A stretch of DNA of 64,000 bases from positions 34,872 through 98,871 of the forward strand of contig NZ_MUXZ01000018.1 in NCBI RefSeq assembly GCF_002015075.1, in the 5' to 3' direction. Within the stretch, counting starts at the first letter, position 1, and each line of letters starts with the position of its first letter. Source of the DNA: Canicola haemoglobinophilus. GTDB taxonomy: Bacteria > Pseudomonadota > Gammaproteobacteria > Enterobacterales > Pasteurellaceae. Positions 27,356 through 38,065 of this stretch are shown here, piece by piece. Both the position numbers and the translations under genes were made by a program. Under the pieces are notes generated by a model. That model had not been told where the DNA came from. It was given only the letters and a program-made list of their open reading frames with translations, and made no database searches.

Positions 27356-28551
27356 GCTAATAACTCCAAGGTTTTATCTAAAGCATTAAAAAATTGTTCT
27401 ATATCTTGTTGGTTGTTATAAGGCGCAAAAGACAAACGTAATATTGAGCTTTGCCCTAAGCGTTGTAAATAAGGTTGGGCACAATGTTCGCCACTACGTA
27501 AAGCAATTTGTTGTTCAGCAAGTAACGTCGCTATATCTGAAGTGGCTATGCCTGTAAAAATAAAAGAAACAATGGTACTTGGTTGAGGTGAAGTAAATAA
27601 GCGACAATTGGGGTAATTTTGTAACTGCACTTTTGTTTGTTCAGCTAGCTGAACGGCAAATTTTTCTCCTTGTGCTATATTCCACTGACTTAACCAATTT
27701 AATACCGCACTAAAACCAATGACTCCGGCAATATTGGGTGTGCCGCTTTCTAGTCGATAAGGCAAAGGTGCAAAACTCGTTTCTTGTTTTGATACTCGTT
27801 CAACCATTTTCCCACCGAAAAAAGTCGGTTGTAATTTTTCCAACGCAGCAAGTTTGCCTGTTAAAACGCCTAGTCCCGTCGGCCCATATATTTTATGTGC
27901 AGAAAACACTATAAAATCTGCATCAAGGGCTTGCAGATCAATTTTTTTATGACTAATAGCTTGAGCGCAATCTAATAAAATGAAAGCTGAACTATTTTTT
28001 CTGATTAGTGGAATAAGCTTTGTGATAGGTTGCTCGGTACCTGTTACATTAGAGATAACATTCAAGGCGACTAATTTAGTATTTTCATTTAATACTGCTT
28101 GCAGAATATGAGGTTCAATTAGCCAGTTATCCTGCAAAGGCAAAATAATTAATTTAGCACCGCACTTTTGGGCAATTTGTTGCCAAGTAACAAAATTGGC
28201 ATGATGTTCCGCCTCGCTAATGATAATTTCATCATTAGGACTGAATTGATCCATTAAGCCATAAGCAACAAGATTAATGCTTTGTGTTGTTCCTGAAGTC
28301 CAAATGATCGCTTGTTCACTTTCCGCATTCACCAGTGCTTTTACTTGCGTTCTGGCTTGTTCAAAAAGTGCGGTCTGTTTTTCATCATATTGGCTACGAT
28401 GAACGGAGCCAGCAGAGCTGTAAAAATCATAGGTAGCATCTAACAGCACTTGGGGTTTCAAGGTTGTTGCTGCACTGTCTAAATAAACCCTTTGTGTTTC
28501 TTTTTGGAAAAAAGGAAATTGTTGACGAAAGCGTTGCGGATCAAAATTCAT
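27352..28551 (-). CDS. csdA: Cysteine desulfurase CsdA
   Basis: A PLP enzyme that converts cysteine to alanine and transfers the sulfur to CsdE. The 399-residue class V aminotransferase fold has YLDSAATTLKP near the start, the SEAEHHANFVTWQ cofactor-stacking histidine, the PLP lysine K220 in SAHKIYGPTG, and the active-site cysteine C357 in RSGEHCAQP, a group II loop. The start overlaps the preceding nuclease gene by 11 bases. Two exact uptake sequences lie inside. Confidence 0.93.
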   Translation of the reverse strand: MNFDPQRFRQQFPFFQKETQRVYLDSAATTLKPQVLLDATYDFYSSAGSVHRSQYDEKQTALFEQARTQVKALVNAESEQAIIWTSGTTQSINLVAYGLMDQFSPNDEIIISEAEHHANFVTWQQIAQKCGAKLIILPLQDNWLIEPHILQAVLNENTKLVALNVISNVTGTEQPITKLIPLIRKNSSAFILLDCAQAISHKKIDLQALDADFIVFSAHKIYGPTGLGVLTGKLAALEKLQPTFFGGKMVERVSKQETSFAPLPYRLESGTPNIAGVIGFSAVLNWLSQWNIAQGEKFAVQLAEQTKVQLQNYPNCRLFTSPQPSTIVSFIFTGIATSDIATLLAEQQIALRSGEHCAQPYLQRLGQSSILRLSFAPYNNQQDIEQFFNALDKTLELLA

Positions 28552-29044
28552 ATGATTTATTCCTGTTTTTTCGTTGCTGGCGCCATATATGAGGAGCCGT
28601 TGGGTTAGGATCTCTCCACAAACCTAATTTTTGGCTTTGAGCATATTGTTGTGCTTTTAAGTAAGTTGGATCTTTTAAATATTGTTGATAAGCCCAAGCA
28701 AAGCCCGATTTAACCATGGCTAAATTGATATTTTGTCCTTGCAAATTATAAACTGTCGCAAGTATTCGCTGATAACGGTCATAGCCTGAAACATGCAAAA
28801 TGACATCTTTTTTATAGACTAATTTAGCTAAATGTTGTCGTGCCTTTTTTCCAAATGCCTGTTTTTTCTCAGGCGCATCAATTTCTTGTAAACGAACTTT
28901 GACTTTTTTGTTATTGCTAAGTAAACAGTTCAAAGTATCGCCATCACTAATCGAAATTACATAACAAGGGATAATTCGGATATCTTTGGCTGAGACATAA
29001 GAAATTGTGCAGAAGAATAAGATAAAGAGGATTTTTTTCCACAT
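28541..29044 (-). CDS. Secreted thermonuclease (SNase) family protein
   Basis: A 167-residue protein from ATG 29044 with a signal peptide (MWKKILFILFFCTISYVSA) and a staphylococcal-nuclease domain. The metal-site aspartate lies in ISDGDTLNC, catalytic residues in VRLQEIDAPEKKQ, and the second arginine in YDRYQRIL. It probably acts in the periplasm or outside the cell, degrading DNA or RNA. Its end overlaps csdA by 11 bases, so the three genes form one unit. Similar nucleases exist across Pasteurellaceae; a role in extracellular DNA turnover is inference. Confidence 0.85.
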   Translation of the reverse strand: MWKKILFILFFCTISYVSAKDIRIIPCYVISISDGDTLNCLLSNNKKVKVRLQEIDAPEKKQAFGKKARQHLAKLVYKKDVILHVSGYDRYQRILATVYNLQGQNINLAMVKSGFAWAYQQYLKDPTYLKAQQYAQSQKLGLWRDPNPTAPHIWRQQRKNRNKSYEF

Positions 29045-29169
29045 AGTTATTATTGTATTTAAGTTAATTGAGCTAATTCTACCGAAAAAACGTAACAAAA
29101 CGAATAAAATAAGAGTAAAATAAATTTATAAATTTTATTGTTTTTGTTGAATTTCAAGTTGTTATAACT

Positions 29170-29580
29170 ATGTTAAGACGTGTTTTTGAATTTATCCGTT
29201 CTTTCGCTATTTTGTATGTTGCTTTATATCTCGGTAATTTTATTGGGCTGATTATTCCTCTTAGTGTTCCAGCAAGTATTTGGGGATTATTGTTATTATT
29301 CATTGGATTACTTAGCAAAATAATTAAGTCTGAATGGATTAATTTTGGTGCAAGTTTATTAATTCGTTATATGTCAGTGCTATTTGTTCCTGTGAGTGCG
29401 GGTATTGTGGAATATGCTGATGTATTAGTTAGGGAAGCAAAGTCGTTTTTATTGCCCAATATCATCAGTACGATGTTGACTTTAGTATTAATTGGTATGT
29501 TGGCTGAATACCTTTTTTCGCACCGCACTTTTGCGCATTTGCGTCAAAAAATGATTAAACAACGCCAAGGAAGAAAATAA
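29170..29580 (+). CDS. CidA/LrgA family membrane protein (YohJ-like)
   Basis: A 136-residue protein with four transmembrane helices, the first with FIGLIIPLSVPASIWGLLLL, the LrgA signature region. LrgA/CidA proteins act with LrgB partners in murein hydrolase control or small-molecule export; in Gram-negatives (YohJ-YohK) the role is little studied. It is followed 1 base later by the LrgB-like gene. An exact uptake sequence lies at 29522-29530. There is no clear Shine-Dalgarno sequence. Confidence 0.85.
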   Translation: MLRRVFEFIRSFAILYVALYLGNFIGLIIPLSVPASIWGLLLLFIGLLSKIIKSEWINFGASLLIRYMSVLFVPVSAGIVEYADVLVREAKSFLLPNIISTMLTLVLIGMLAEYLFSHRTFAHLRQKMIKQRQGRK

Positions 29581-29581
29581 C

Positions 29582-30271
29582 ATGATGTATTTTTATAGTT
29601 TATTAACAGTTGCGGTTTTTGCAGTTGCTTTACTCATCAATAAACGTTGGAAGTCGGTTGTCTTTAATTCCTTTGTACTCACTTTATTAATGTTGATTGT
29701 AGTATTTTTGATTTTTGATATTCCTTTTGAGCGTTATTACCAAGGAAATAAACCCATCAATCATTTACTCGGTTTAAGTATTATTGCATTAGCCTTGCCA
29801 CTTTATGAACAATTGCCACAAATTCGTAAACATTGGCAAATTATTTTATTTGTAACCTGTTTGGCATCCTTATTTTCAATGTTTTCTGGCGTGTTACTAG
29901 CGATTTTATTTGGTGCAACACCAGAAATTGCTGCTTCCATTGTTCCTAAATCTGTAACTACTGCGATAGCTACCGTTATGGCAGAAAATTTAGGTGGAAT
30001 ACCTTCTGTAACGGCAGTTGGGGTACTTATTGCTGGATTGCAGGGAGCAATTTTAGGGCGTATGATTTTGCAAAAATTAGGGGTTAAAAGCTCAGAAAGT
30101 CAAGGTTTAGCAATCGGTGCGATTTCTCATGCGTTGGGTACGGTGAGCTGTATGGATGTAGATGCGAAAGCAGGTAGTTATAGTTCCATTGCTTTGGTAT
30201 TATGTGGCATTATCAGTTCGTTATTAGCACCTTTGGTGTTTTGGGTGTGTTTGTTTTTTATTCAAGGATAA
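29582..30271 (+). CDS. CidB/LrgB family membrane protein (YohK-like)
   Basis: A 229-residue protein with about six to seven hydrophobic segments. It has the family core [20 protein letters not shown] and the [20 protein letters not shown] region near the end. It is the partner of the LrgA-like gene directly upstream. Translation starts at 29582 or at the next ATG, 3 bases on. The stop is 2 bases before the dgt start, so the three genes are probably co-transcribed. Confidence 0.85.
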   Translation: MMYFYSLLTVAVFAVALLINKRWKSVVFNSFVLTLLMLIVVFLIFDIPFERYYQGNKPINHLLGLSIIALALPLYEQLPQIRKHWQIILFVTCLASLFSMFSGVLLAILFGATPEIAASIVPKSVTTAIATVMAENLGGIPSVTAVGVLIAGLQGAILGRMILQKLGVKSSESQGLAIGAISHALGTVSCMDVDAKAGSYSSIALVLCGIISSLLAPLVFWVCLFFIQG

Positions 30272-30273
30272 AT

Positions 30274-31626
30274 ATGAAATCACAAATTAATCCAGCATGG
30301 CAAGCGCGTTTTCTTGCTGATCCTCCAAGAGAAAAAGATCATCGACCTCCTTTTCGCCGAGATCGTGGCAGAATATTACATAGCGCTGCTTTCCGTTGCT
30401 TACAAGCCAAGACACAGATTCATGCTGTAGGCGAAAATGATTTCTATCGTACTCGCTTAACCCATTCTTTAGAAGTCGCTCAAATTGGTAGTAGCATTGT
30501 TGCACAGATGAAGCTGATTGATGCTTTTTTTAATTTATCGCAAGCGTTCAATGAAGAGCGAACAGAATTGCAAAAAAATCTCAAATTACTTCTTCCTTCC
30601 AATGATTTAATTGAAAGCCTTTGTTTTGCCCATGATATTGGGCACCCACCTTTTGGGCATGGTGGAGAAGTGGCATTAAATTATATGATGCGTCATCACG
30701 GTGGTTTTGAAGGTAATGCGCAAACTTTTCGTTTATTAACTAAACTTGAACCTTATACCGCTAATGCTGGTATGAATTTAACCCGCCGAACGTTGTTAGG
30801 CATTGTTAAATATCCTACGATTTTAGATCTTTCTTCACCACAATATCATCAAGGTGCAGTCATAGATAATGCGGATCCTAAATATGTCAAAATCTCAGAT
30901 TGGAAACCGGGAAAAGGGATTTTCCGAGATGATTTGAATATGTTTAATTGGTTGCTTGAACCATTGTCCGAAAATGACCGCACTTTATTTGGGCAATATC
31001 AAAAAGAGCGGTCAGATCCTAAAGATTTTTTAAAAACGCGTTATAAATCTTTGGATTGTAGCATTATGGAACTCGCTGATGATATTGCGTATGCAGTACA
31101 TGATTTAGAAGATGCAATTGTGATTGGTGTGGTAACTTTGCAGCAATGGCAAAGTGCGGTTGAAAAATTAGCCCAATGTCGATCTGAATGGATGGTTAAA
31201 AATGTGCAACCTATCAGTCAAAAACTTTTCTCTGACTTACATTATGAGCGTAAGAATGCAATTGGTGCATTAGTGAATTATTTTATTACGCATGTTCGTT
31301 GGAAAATAAATGCGGGCTTTTCTGATCCATTATTACGTTATAACGCAGAACTCCCTGGAGAAGTAGTTGAAGTATTGAATATTTTTAAACGTTTTGTATG
31401 GGAATATGTGATTAAGAATGTTGATACACAACGTATTGAATATAAAGGGCAAAGAATGTTGACGGAAATGTTTCAAATTTTTGAAAGCGATCCAGTGCGT
31501 TTGCTTCCTCGTAATACAGCAAACCGTTGGCAAAATGCAGCCGAAGAAGAGCGTAAGCGAGTGATTTGCGATTATATTGCAGGAATGTCAGATGCTTATG
31601 CGATAAGAGTGTATCAGCAACTTTAA
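30274..31626 (+). CDS. dgt: dGTPase-like deoxynucleoside triphosphate triphosphohydrolase
   Basis: A 450-residue HD-domain enzyme that hydrolyses dNTPs to deoxynucleoside and triphosphate. The metal ligands are in [14 protein letters not shown] and [15 protein letters not shown], and [16 protein letters not shown] follows. ATG 30274 ([10 protein letters not shown]) has CAAGGA upstream and follows the YohK stop by 2 bases; the longer frame from 30202 lies inside yohK. Whether it is the dGTP-specific or the broad type cannot be told here. Two exact uptake sequences lie inside. Confidence 0.9.
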   Translation: MKSQINPAWQARFLADPPREKDHRPPFRRDRGRILHSAAFRCLQAKTQIHAVGENDFYRTRLTHSLEVAQIGSSIVAQMKLIDAFFNLSQAFNEERTELQKNLKLLLPSNDLIESLCFAHDIGHPPFGHGGEVALNYMMRHHGGFEGNAQTFRLLTKLEPYTANAGMNLTRRTLLGIVKYPTILDLSSPQYHQGAVIDNADPKYVKISDWKPGKGIFRDDLNMFNWLLEPLSENDRTLFGQYQKERSDPKDFLKTRYKSLDCSIMELADDIAYAVHDLEDAIVIGVVTLQQWQSAVEKLAQCRSEWMVKNVQPISQKLFSDLHYERKNAIGALVNYFITHVRWKINAGFSDPLLRYNAELPGEVVEVLNIFKRFVWEYVIKNVDTQRIEYKGQRMLTEMFQIFESDPVRLLPRNTANRWQNAAEEERKRVICDYIAGMSDAYAIRVYQQL

Positions 31627-31668
31627 AAGTTTTTAGCAAATCTATTTTTTTTTATTTAAGATTTTGTT

Positions 31669-31708
31669 AAATGCGCCGAATGTTATTGTGAGCTTTGTCG
31701 CATTTTTT
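31669..31708 (+). terminator. Probable terminator after dgt
   Basis: AAATGCG (31669-31675) and CGCATTT (31699-31705) with a 23-base loop, then a run of T. Confidence 0.5.
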
Positions 31709-31738
31709 CTTAATAAAAAGAATTGTCTTTGATTTGCC

Positions 31739-31768
31739 TTGACCCTAAATAAAAATTCGTGATAAAAA
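31739..31768 (+). promoter_or_regulatory. Probable nhaA promoter
   Basis: TTGACC (31739-31744), an 18-base spacer, and TAAAAT (31763-31768), 43 bases before the nhaA ATG. Confidence 0.5.
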
Positions 31769-31810
31769 TCTAACGCTTACTTGGTATTTGGATATTAAAA
31801 GGGAGTAAAA

Positions 31811-32998
31811 ATGATAAGTAGCGAGAAGCTTAAAACATGTATTCAACAATTTTTAAAAATGGAAGCGGCTGGCGGAATTCTTTTATTAATTTTTTCTGCA
31901 TTTGCGCTCATATTCGCAAACTCTCCTTTGAGAGATTATTACTTCAGCTTTCTTAATTCTCCTGTTGTTATTCAGGTTGGTGAGATTGTTGAAATACATA
32001 AACCATTATTGATGTGGGTAAATGATGGGTTTATGGCAGTTTTCTTTGTCCTTGTGGGGTTGGAAGTAAAACGAGAGATGCTTGTTGGCGCAATTTCTAG
32101 CTATCAACGAGCTATTTTCCCAGCGATTGCTGCTTGTGGCGGAATGATTATTCCTGCTTTAGTTTATTGGTTTATCAATCAAGGGGTTCCCGATTATCAT
32201 GGTGGCTGGGCAATTCCAATGGCAACGGATATTGCGTTTGCGGTTGGAGTATTGGTGTTATTAGGCAATCGTGTACCTTTTGCATTAAAAGTCTTTTTAT
32301 TAGCTTTAGCGATTATTGATGACTTAGGGGCAATTATTGTGATTGCTTTGTTCTTCTCCCATGATTTGAGTACAAGAGCACTGATTTTAGCAAGTATTGC
32401 TATTGTCGGGTTAATTCTTCTAAATCGCTTCAAAGTATCAAATTTAATTGCTTATGTTGTCGTGGGGGTTATCCTTTGGGTATCGGTACTGAAATCTGGT
32501 GTTCATGCAACATTAGCTGGTGTAATTATCGGTTTCTGTGTACCACTAAAAGCTAAAAATAACAGAGAACCTCTAGTAGAAATGGAGCATGCTATTGCAC
32601 CTTGGAGCTCATTTTTAATTTTACCGCTCTTTGCATTCTGTAATGCTGGTATTCCATTATCTGGCTTAGGAATGGAGGCATTGACCTCGCCATTAACATT
32701 GGGAGTGACTTTCGGATTGCTATTAGGTAAGCCAGTAGGTGTGTTTGCCTTTAGTTATTTATCTGTCAAATTACGCATAGCCAAATTACCAGAAGGCATT
32801 AATTTTAAACAAATTTTCGCTGTTGCTGTGCTTTGTGGGATAGGTTTTACTATGTCAATGTTCTTAGCTAGCCTTGCTTTTGGTGGTGGGGATGGACATT
32901 TAACTGCTTACGCTCGCTTGGGTATTTTGTTTGGCTCTAGTTTATCTGCAGTTATTGGGTATTGGTTATTGTTTGTGACAACGAAAGAGCAAGCGTAA
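31811..32998 (+). CDS. nhaA: Na+/H+ antiporter NhaA
   Basis: NhaA exports Na+ in exchange for H+ in the inner membrane and controls pH and sodium tolerance. The 395-residue protein has twelve predicted helices. The paired aspartates of the ion site are in [20 protein letters not shown], with ATDIAFAVG before them, and the C-terminus holds [24 protein letters not shown] lies 6 bases before the ATG. It has its own promoter and shares a bidirectional terminator with dolP. Confidence 0.96.
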   Translation: MISSEKLKTCIQQFLKMEAAGGILLLIFSAFALIFANSPLRDYYFSFLNSPVVIQVGEIVEIHKPLLMWVNDGFMAVFFVLVGLEVKREMLVGAISSYQRAIFPAIAACGGMIIPALVYWFINQGVPDYHGGWAIPMATDIAFAVGVLVLLGNRVPFALKVFLLALAIIDDLGAIIVIALFFSHDLSTRALILASIAIVGLILLNRFKVSNLIAYVVVGVILWVSVLKSGVHATLAGVIIGFCVPLKAKNNREPLVEMEHAIAPWSSFLILPLFAFCNAGIPLSGLGMEALTSPLTLGVTFGLLLGKPVGVFAFSYLSVKLRIAKLPEGINFKQIFAVAVLCGIGFTMSMFLASLAFGGGDGHLTAYARLGILFGSSLSAVIGYWLLFVTTKEQA

Positions 32999-33010
32999 TT
33001 ACTTATTAAA

Positions 33011-33041
33011 AAGGGCGAATATCATATTTTATTCGCCCTTC
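33011..33041 (+). terminator. Bidirectional terminator between nhaA and dolP
   Basis: AAGGGCGAAT (33011-33020) and ATTCGCCCTT (33031-33040) form a perfect 10-bp stem around a 10-base loop, flanked by A and T runs. Confidence 0.85.
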
Positions 33042-33046
33042 TTGTT

Positions 33047-33634
33047 CTAATTAAGATACTTTATAACTTTAATGACTTTTTTCACATCGGGTACATTACG
33101 AGCAACTTCTGCTGCTGCATCAGCTTGAGATTGTGTTAAATTTCCCATTAGAAATACTTCGCCATCTTCGGTAATTACTTTTACATCCGTTGATTTAACA
33201 TTTGAATTTACAAACAGCTTAGATTTAATTTGCGTTGTTATCCAGCTATCTTTAGTAATTTGTCCGATTGAAATAGGTTGAGCAATACGTAACTCATTAT
33301 ATACTTCACCAGCCTGATCAACACCTCTAGCTAAATTAGTCGCTTGTTCTTTTAAATTATTGTTTGGAACTTGTCCTATTAATAAAATGCGAGCGTTATA
33401 AGAAACGACATTAACACGCCCCTCTGCTTTGATTTGTTCATCTTTGTTAATTGCAGATAAAACTTTCTCTTCTAATGTTTCATCATCAATTTGAGTTCCT
33501 ACTGTTCTTGGATCTGTTGCAACTTTAGTTGCAACTGCTGCTCCTCCCACAATACCAAGTACAGTTGCCGTTGCACAGCCTTGTAATAGCAATGCTGAGC
33601 CTAATACTAGTCCTAATGTTTTATTTATTTTCAT
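33047..33634 (-). CDS. dolP: BON-domain outer-membrane lipoprotein DolP (YraP)
   Basis: A 195-residue lipoprotein precursor with lipobox LLQGC near residue 20 and two BON domains (about residues 48-115 and 125-190). DolP binds anionic phospholipid, supports outer-membrane integrity and affects BamA. It is last in the lpoA-yraN-diaA-dolP cluster, the same order as E. coli yraMNOP. GGAG lies 6 bases before the start. The 61-base gap from diaA suggests partial independence. Confidence 0.92.
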   Translation of the reverse strand: MKINKTLGLVLGSALLLQGCATATVLGIVGGAAVATKVATDPRTVGTQIDDETLEEKVLSAINKDEQIKAEGRVNVVSYNARILLIGQVPNNNLKEQATNLARGVDQAGEVYNELRIAQPISIGQITKDSWITTQIKSKLFVNSNVKSTDVKVITEDGEVFLMGNLTQSQADAAAEVARNVPDVKKVIKVIKYLN

Positions 33635-33695
33635 ATGATTTCTCCTTGCTGAAATTTTGTTCTAGTTGACTTGAAATAAGTTTTTTTGTCAAGAA

Positions 33696-34280
33696 TTATG
33701 AATGTGAAAATAATGAATAGTCAATAAGTTCACATAGCGTATTAACAATTAATAAATGGTTTTCTAGGATTCTACTTTCCTTGTTGGCTGGAACAGATAT
33801 TTCCAGATCATTTTCTGTTAGAAATCCTTGGATATGTCCATTATTTTCTCCGGTTAGCACGATAATTTGTACATCTTTATTTAAAGCACATTGCAATACA
33901 TTAAGCATAGTTTCCTCATTGCCAAAGGGAGAAAAGATAACTAATAAATCACCTTGTTGTGCTATTGCGTTAAATTGTCTTTGGTACAACATATTATTGC
34001 TGCTTTCAGAAATAATTGCAGAACCCACCGCACTATCTAAGCTTAATAAAACAGAAGGAAAGCTTGGGCGCTCTAATTCATATCTGTTTAATAAATTTGC
34101 TACTAAAAATTGCGCATTAGCATAGGATCGACCATGTCCACAAACAATAATTTTATTACCTTTTAGTAAACAAGTTACAATATGCTGTGTTGCTTCTGCT
34201 ATTTTTGTCGCCAGTAAGCTAGAGGAGGAAATTTGGGTTTGAATACTTTCTGTATAAATATCTTTAATTTTGTCTAACAT
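33696..34280 (-). CDS. diaA: DnaA initiator-associating factor DiaA (SIS domain)
   Basis: A 194-residue SIS-domain protein with CGHGRSYANAQFLVANLLNR (sugar phosphate-type fold) and LVIFSPFGNEETMLNVL. The GmhA-like family includes DiaA, which stimulates DnaA assembly at oriC. The neighbours yraN and dolP identify it as DiaA (YraO) rather than the heptose isomerase GmhA. It starts 4 bases after yraN. Confidence 0.88.
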   Translation of the reverse strand: MLDKIKDIYTESIQTQISSSSLLATKIAEATQHIVTCLLKGNKIIVCGHGRSYANAQFLVANLLNRYELERPSFPSVLLSLDSAVGSAIISESSNNMLYQRQFNAIAQQGDLLVIFSPFGNEETMLNVLQCALNKDVQIIVLTGENNGHIQGFLTENDLEISVPANKESRILENHLLIVNTLCELIDYSLFSHS

Positions 34281-34283
34281 AAT

Positions 34284-34646
34284 TTATTCATCGAGAAAAT
34301 TGGGTATCCACTCAATTTCATTTACAGTGGTGCCAAAAGCAATGAGATCAAAACGACAGTCAGCATCTTCTAAACTAGCATCATATTGAGCTAGCCATAA
34401 GTTAGCAGCATCGAGCCATTTTTGTTGTTTATTCCAGTCCACACTTTCAATTGCAGAACCAAAAAGTTTATTTTTACGCTGACGAACCTCAACAAATACG
34501 ATGGTTTGTTTATCTTGCATAATTAAGTCAAGCTCACCACATTTAAAATGTTGATTCGCAGCGATGAAAGTTAAGCCTTGTTTTTCTAAGAAAAGGCGAG
34601 CCTGATATTCAAAGCTCGCCCCTTGTTGACGTTTAGACAATATCAT
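34284..34646 (-). CDS. yraN: UPF0102 nuclease-fold protein YraN
   Basis: A 120-residue protein of the YraN family: [17 protein letters not shown], then the restriction-endonuclease-like core [10 protein letters not shown] and FVEVRQRKN (D-x(n)-E-x-K-like arrangement). Its function is unresolved. ATG 34646 (MILSKRQQG) is chosen because it lies 2 bases after the lpoA stop. The longer frame from 34691 lies inside lpoA. Confidence 0.88.
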   Translation of the reverse strand: MILSKRQQGASFEYQARLFLEKQGLTFIAANQHFKCGELDLIMQDKQTIVFVEVRQRKNKLFGSAIESVDWNKQQKWLDAANLWLAQYDASLEDADCRFDLIAFGTTVNEIEWIPNFLDE

Positions 34647-34648
34647 TT

Positions 34649-36373
34649 TCAGTTTAATGGATAAATACTGCCGTTTTGATATTGGAACCAAGTCATATCA
34701 CGATCAATATTACAATTAGGACCAGCGCTTAATTTTCCAGTTAATCCATCAATAGTAAATCCAGGAATTTGACGGAACTCATTAAATTGATTGATTAATA
34801 ACCAAGCATCTGCTCCCATAGCATATAAACGCATCAATGAATAATCACCATTAGTCATTTTTTCAATTTGTTTATATTGAGGTGATTCTATATCTTTAAA
34901 AAATGGTATATCACTAAATTGTAAATTATTCATTAACAAGCGATATTCAGGACCATTGTTAGGTGAGTTATTACGTGAGCTTGCATATAGCTTTAAATTT
35001 GGATTGATATTATCGATTGCGACTTTAATTTCAGATAATTGCTCACCATTAGCAATAATATAAACACCTTCGGCATTTTCACTTAAGCCAGATTTTAAAG
35101 CAAAGTTAATATCGGCAGTCTGGTTGTAGAATTTAATGTTGGCATCTGTACCAGATAGCTGTTGCCAGCGTACAGTGAATGCTGATGCAGTACGTTGGCC
35201 TACATTATTTTGTGGAACTAATACGAGAGGTTTACGAACGCTATCATTCCACATTTTATTCGCAGCACTTTCAGCTTCATCTTCAGGTGATAATCCATAG
35301 TAGCAAAGTTGACCAATTGCACGCACATTTGGTGTCGAGTTTAATGCTAATACATTCAATCCTTGCACAATATTTGGATTGTTTAAAATAACATCTACAT
35401 TTTGTTTTAGTAATGGTCCGATAATCGTATTGATACCTTGCTGTTTTGCTTGTTCGATAATTTGTTCCATTGGCATTGTCATCGTATCAAATACTTGTAC
35501 TTGAACGGATGAATTACCCTTAGCATCATCAAAGCCTTTTTTGATGGTGGAGCCAATAAGTTGTGCATTACTACTTAATGGAAGGAGTAGCCCTACTTGC
35601 GTGAGTACTGTTTGTTGGAAATTTGCAATACCTTGTAGTTCAGTTGGTAGTAAATATGCGGCTGTATGCGTTGGATAATTGTTTTTCCAATTTTGTAGTG
35701 CATGACTTAGTTGAGCAGGTTGATTGAGATTGCTGTTATATGCTTGTGCTAAGGCTAACCAGCCGCCTAGTGCAGCATTTCCTTCAGCACTGGTATTATT
35801 TAATATGCCAGTATTTGTATTACGTAATAATGCCCAAGTGCGGTCGTTATTTTTTTGTTTTCTTTGAATATCAGTTAAGAAATTATCAATTTGAATACGT
35901 GCTTTGATTGCAGCAATATTGTCATTGCGATTTTCTGCAATACGAGCAAGGATTTCATAATAACGTGATTTTTGTGAAGGGCTAAGTAATGCTAAATTAA
36001 CCAAAGATAACTGACGTTCAGCCGATTTATTTTTACCTTTAACAGCTAAAATATGCGCTTCAACTAAAGATTTATCTAATTTTTGCTCATCATTTAAATC
36101 AGCTAATTCAGCAAGATAGGCTTCTGCTTGTGGGATTTTATTTTCTGTTACTAAAACACGAGCCGCTAAAAGTTTATAGGTTTGTAAATCTTCTTTGTTT
36201 TGTGTTTGTTCAATTTTCCGAATATAGAAATCAGAACTTGCATTGGCATCATTTTTTAAACTTGAAGTAAAGCTGCTATTAAATAAATTGGTACAGCCAG
36301 CCAAAAAAAGTGTAAATAAAACAGGCAGTAATCGTTTTTTTAAACCTGTTCCTTGTACTAGAATAGATAACAT
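34649..36373 (-). CDS. lpoA: Penicillin-binding protein activator LpoA
   Basis: LpoA is an outer-membrane lipoprotein that reaches through the periplasm to stimulate PBP1A, and it is essential in H. influenzae. The 574-residue precursor starts at 36373, with AAGGAG 7 bases upstream. It has lipobox LAGC near residue 27, an N-terminal TPR-like domain (about 30-245) and a C-terminal periplasmic-binding-protein fold starting near [20 protein letters not shown]. It is divergent from rsmI and heads the lpoA-yraN-diaA-dolP cluster. Confidence 0.95.
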   Translation of the reverse strand: MLSILVQGTGLKKRLLPVLFTLFLAGCTNLFNSSFTSSLKNDANASSDFYIRKIEQTQNKEDLQTYKLLAARVLVTENKIPQAEAYLAELADLNDEQKLDKSLVEAHILAVKGKNKSAERQLSLVNLALLSPSQKSRYYEILARIAENRNDNIAAIKARIQIDNFLTDIQRKQKNNDRTWALLRNTNTGILNNTSAEGNAALGGWLALAQAYNSNLNQPAQLSHALQNWKNNYPTHTAAYLLPTELQGIANFQQTVLTQVGLLLPLSSNAQLIGSTIKKGFDDAKGNSSVQVQVFDTMTMPMEQIIEQAKQQGINTIIGPLLKQNVDVILNNPNIVQGLNVLALNSTPNVRAIGQLCYYGLSPEDEAESAANKMWNDSVRKPLVLVPQNNVGQRTASAFTVRWQQLSGTDANIKFYNQTADINFALKSGLSENAEGVYIIANGEQLSEIKVAIDNINPNLKLYASSRNNSPNNGPEYRLLMNNLQFSDIPFFKDIESPQYKQIEKMTNGDYSLMRLYAMGADAWLLINQFNEFRQIPGFTIDGLTGKLSAGPNCNIDRDMTWFQYQNGSIYPLN

Positions 36374-36458
36374 AAATTGCTCCTTAAGTATGTGCAATGT
36401 AAAATGCACAGCGATCTTACTTATCTAACTAACTAAAAGCAAATAAAAGAAGTGAAAA

Positions 36459-37304
36459 ATGAATAATTCAAAAGGAATTTTATATATTGTGGCAACGCCA
36501 ATTGGCAATTTACAAGATATTACTCAACGAGCTTTAACGGTGTTTTCTGAAGTTGATTTGATTGCAGCGGAAGATACTCGCCATAGTGGTTTATTGCTCA
36601 GTCATTACGGGATTAAAAAGCCTTTTTTTGCTTTACATGATTATAATGAACAACAAAAAGCAGATTTGTTGGTGGAGAAGTTACAACAGGGGTTAAGGAT
36701 TGCATTGATTTCCGATGCGGGTACGCCTTTAATCAGTGATCCAGGATTTCATGTGGTGCGCAAATGTCGCAAAGCAGATATTCAAGTGATACCATTGCCG
36801 GGGGCTTGTGCAGCAATCACCGCATTATGTGCTTCAGGTATCGCTTCTGATCGCTTCTGCTTCGAGGGATTTTTACCCGCTAAAAGTAAGGCAAGACGAG
36901 ATAAATTGGCAAACTTGGCAAATGAAGACCGCACTTTGATCTTTTATGAGTCCACCCATCGTATTTTAGATTGCCTAGCTGATATTGAGCTTGAATTAGG
37001 CGCTGAACGTTATGTTGTGTTAGCTCGTGAAATTACAAAAACATGGGAAACTATTCATGGTGATCAAGTTGGGGCGTTACGTCAATGGTTAGAGGAAGAG
37101 CCTAATCGAACTAAAGGGGAAATGGTGCTCATTATTGAAGGCAAGCCGAAAGTAGAAGAGGAAACATTTTCGCCTCAAGCTGTGAAAACATTACAACTTA
37201 TTAGCCAAGAGTTACCTTTGAAAAAAGCGGCGGCTATGGTAGCTGAGATTTATGGTTATAAGAAAAATGCCCTTTATCAATTCGGGCTTGAACAAGGCTA
37301 TTAG
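36459..37304 (+). CDS. rsmI: 16S rRNA (cytidine1402-2'-O)-methyltransferase
   Basis: RsmI methylates the ribose of C1402 in the 30S decoding centre. The 281-residue tetrapyrrole-methylase-fold protein opens with [20 protein letters not shown], and has [22 protein letters not shown] and the [10 protein letters not shown] substrate loop. It is divergent from lpoA with an 85-base shared promoter region, as in E. coli. An exact uptake sequence is at 36928-36936. Confidence 0.95.
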   Translation: MNNSKGILYIVATPIGNLQDITQRALTVFSEVDLIAAEDTRHSGLLLSHYGIKKPFFALHDYNEQQKADLLVEKLQQGLRIALISDAGTPLISDPGFHVVRKCRKADIQVIPLPGACAAITALCASGIASDRFCFEGFLPAKSKARRDKLANLANEDRTLIFYESTHRILDCLADIELELGAERYVVLAREITKTWETIHGDQVGALRQWLEEEPNRTKGEMVLIIEGKPKVEEETFSPQAVKTLQLISQELPLKKAAAMVAEIYGYKKNALYQFGLEQGY

Positions 37305-37359
37305 CACAATAATGCTATAATCTCGCTATCAATTTGGGTATAATCAGCGCCAATTTTCG

Positions 37360-37368
37360 ACCGCACTT
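37360..37368 (-). repeat. Uptake signal sequence, intergenic
   Basis: ACCGCACTT, the reverse core, followed by TTTTGAGAATAAA, 15 bases before the yciO start. Confidence 0.88.
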
Positions 37369-37382
37369 TTTGAGAATAAATT

Positions 37383-38006
37383 ATGAGCCAATTTTTTTAT
37401 GTTCATCCAGAAAACCCACAGCCAAGATTGATTAATCAAGCGGTGGAAATTTTACGCCAAGGTGGCGTGATTGTTTATCCAACAGATTCGGGTTATGCAC
37501 TTGGTTGTATGATCGGGGATAAGCATGCAATGGATCATATCGTAAAAATTCGTCAGTTACCTGAAGGACATAATTTTACTCTGGTTTGTAGTGATCTTTC
37601 TGAGTTATCCAATTATTCCGTCGTGAATAATATGGCATATCGTTTGATTAAGAATAATACGCCAGGGCGCTATACTTTTATTTTAACTGCAACAAAAGAA
37701 TTGCCTCGCCGTTTGATGACTTCAAAACGTAAAACCATTGGTATTCGTGTTCCAGATAATCAAATTGCCTTGGACTTATTAAAATCCTTAGGCGAACCCA
37801 TTTTATCTTGTTCATTAATGCTGCCGGGAGAGGAATATACAACACAATCGGACCCAGAAGAAATCAGAGAACGCCTTGAGCGACAAGTGGATTTAATTAT
37901 TCATGGTGGCTATTTGGGGCAGCAACCCACCACGGTTATTGATTTAACCGAAGATAGCCCAGTGATTGTGCGTGAAGGAAGTGGCGATATTAGCCCTTTT
38001 GCTTAA
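37383..38006 (+). CDS. yciO: YciO/Sua5/YrdC family protein
   Basis: A 207-residue protein with the YrdC nucleotide- and RNA-binding fold: GGVIVYPTDSGYALGCM, the KIRQLPEGHNFTLVCSDLSE segment and PGRYTFILTATKELPRRL. The missing KRP start motif and the RQLP form point to YciO rather than the essential t6A enzyme TsaC; its role is unknown. TsaB, a real t6A factor, is at 59.0 kb. There is no strong Shine-Dalgarno sequence. Confidence 0.87.
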   Translation: MSQFFYVHPENPQPRLINQAVEILRQGGVIVYPTDSGYALGCMIGDKHAMDHIVKIRQLPEGHNFTLVCSDLSELSNYSVVNNMAYRLIKNNTPGRYTFILTATKELPRRLMTSKRKTIGIRVPDNQIALDLLKSLGEPILSCSLMLPGEEYTTQSDPEEIRERLERQVDLIIHGGYLGQQPTTVIDLTEDSPVIVREGSGDISPFA

Positions 38007-38065
38007 AGTTAAATTTATTTAGAAAATTATCATAGACGCTTGTGAAAGCGACAAAAGGAAAATAT

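Noticed and set aside
34649..36373. lpoA considered as two genes (TPR lipoprotein and periplasmic-binding protein)
   Set aside because: One continuous frame, with the known LpoA two-domain architecture and length.
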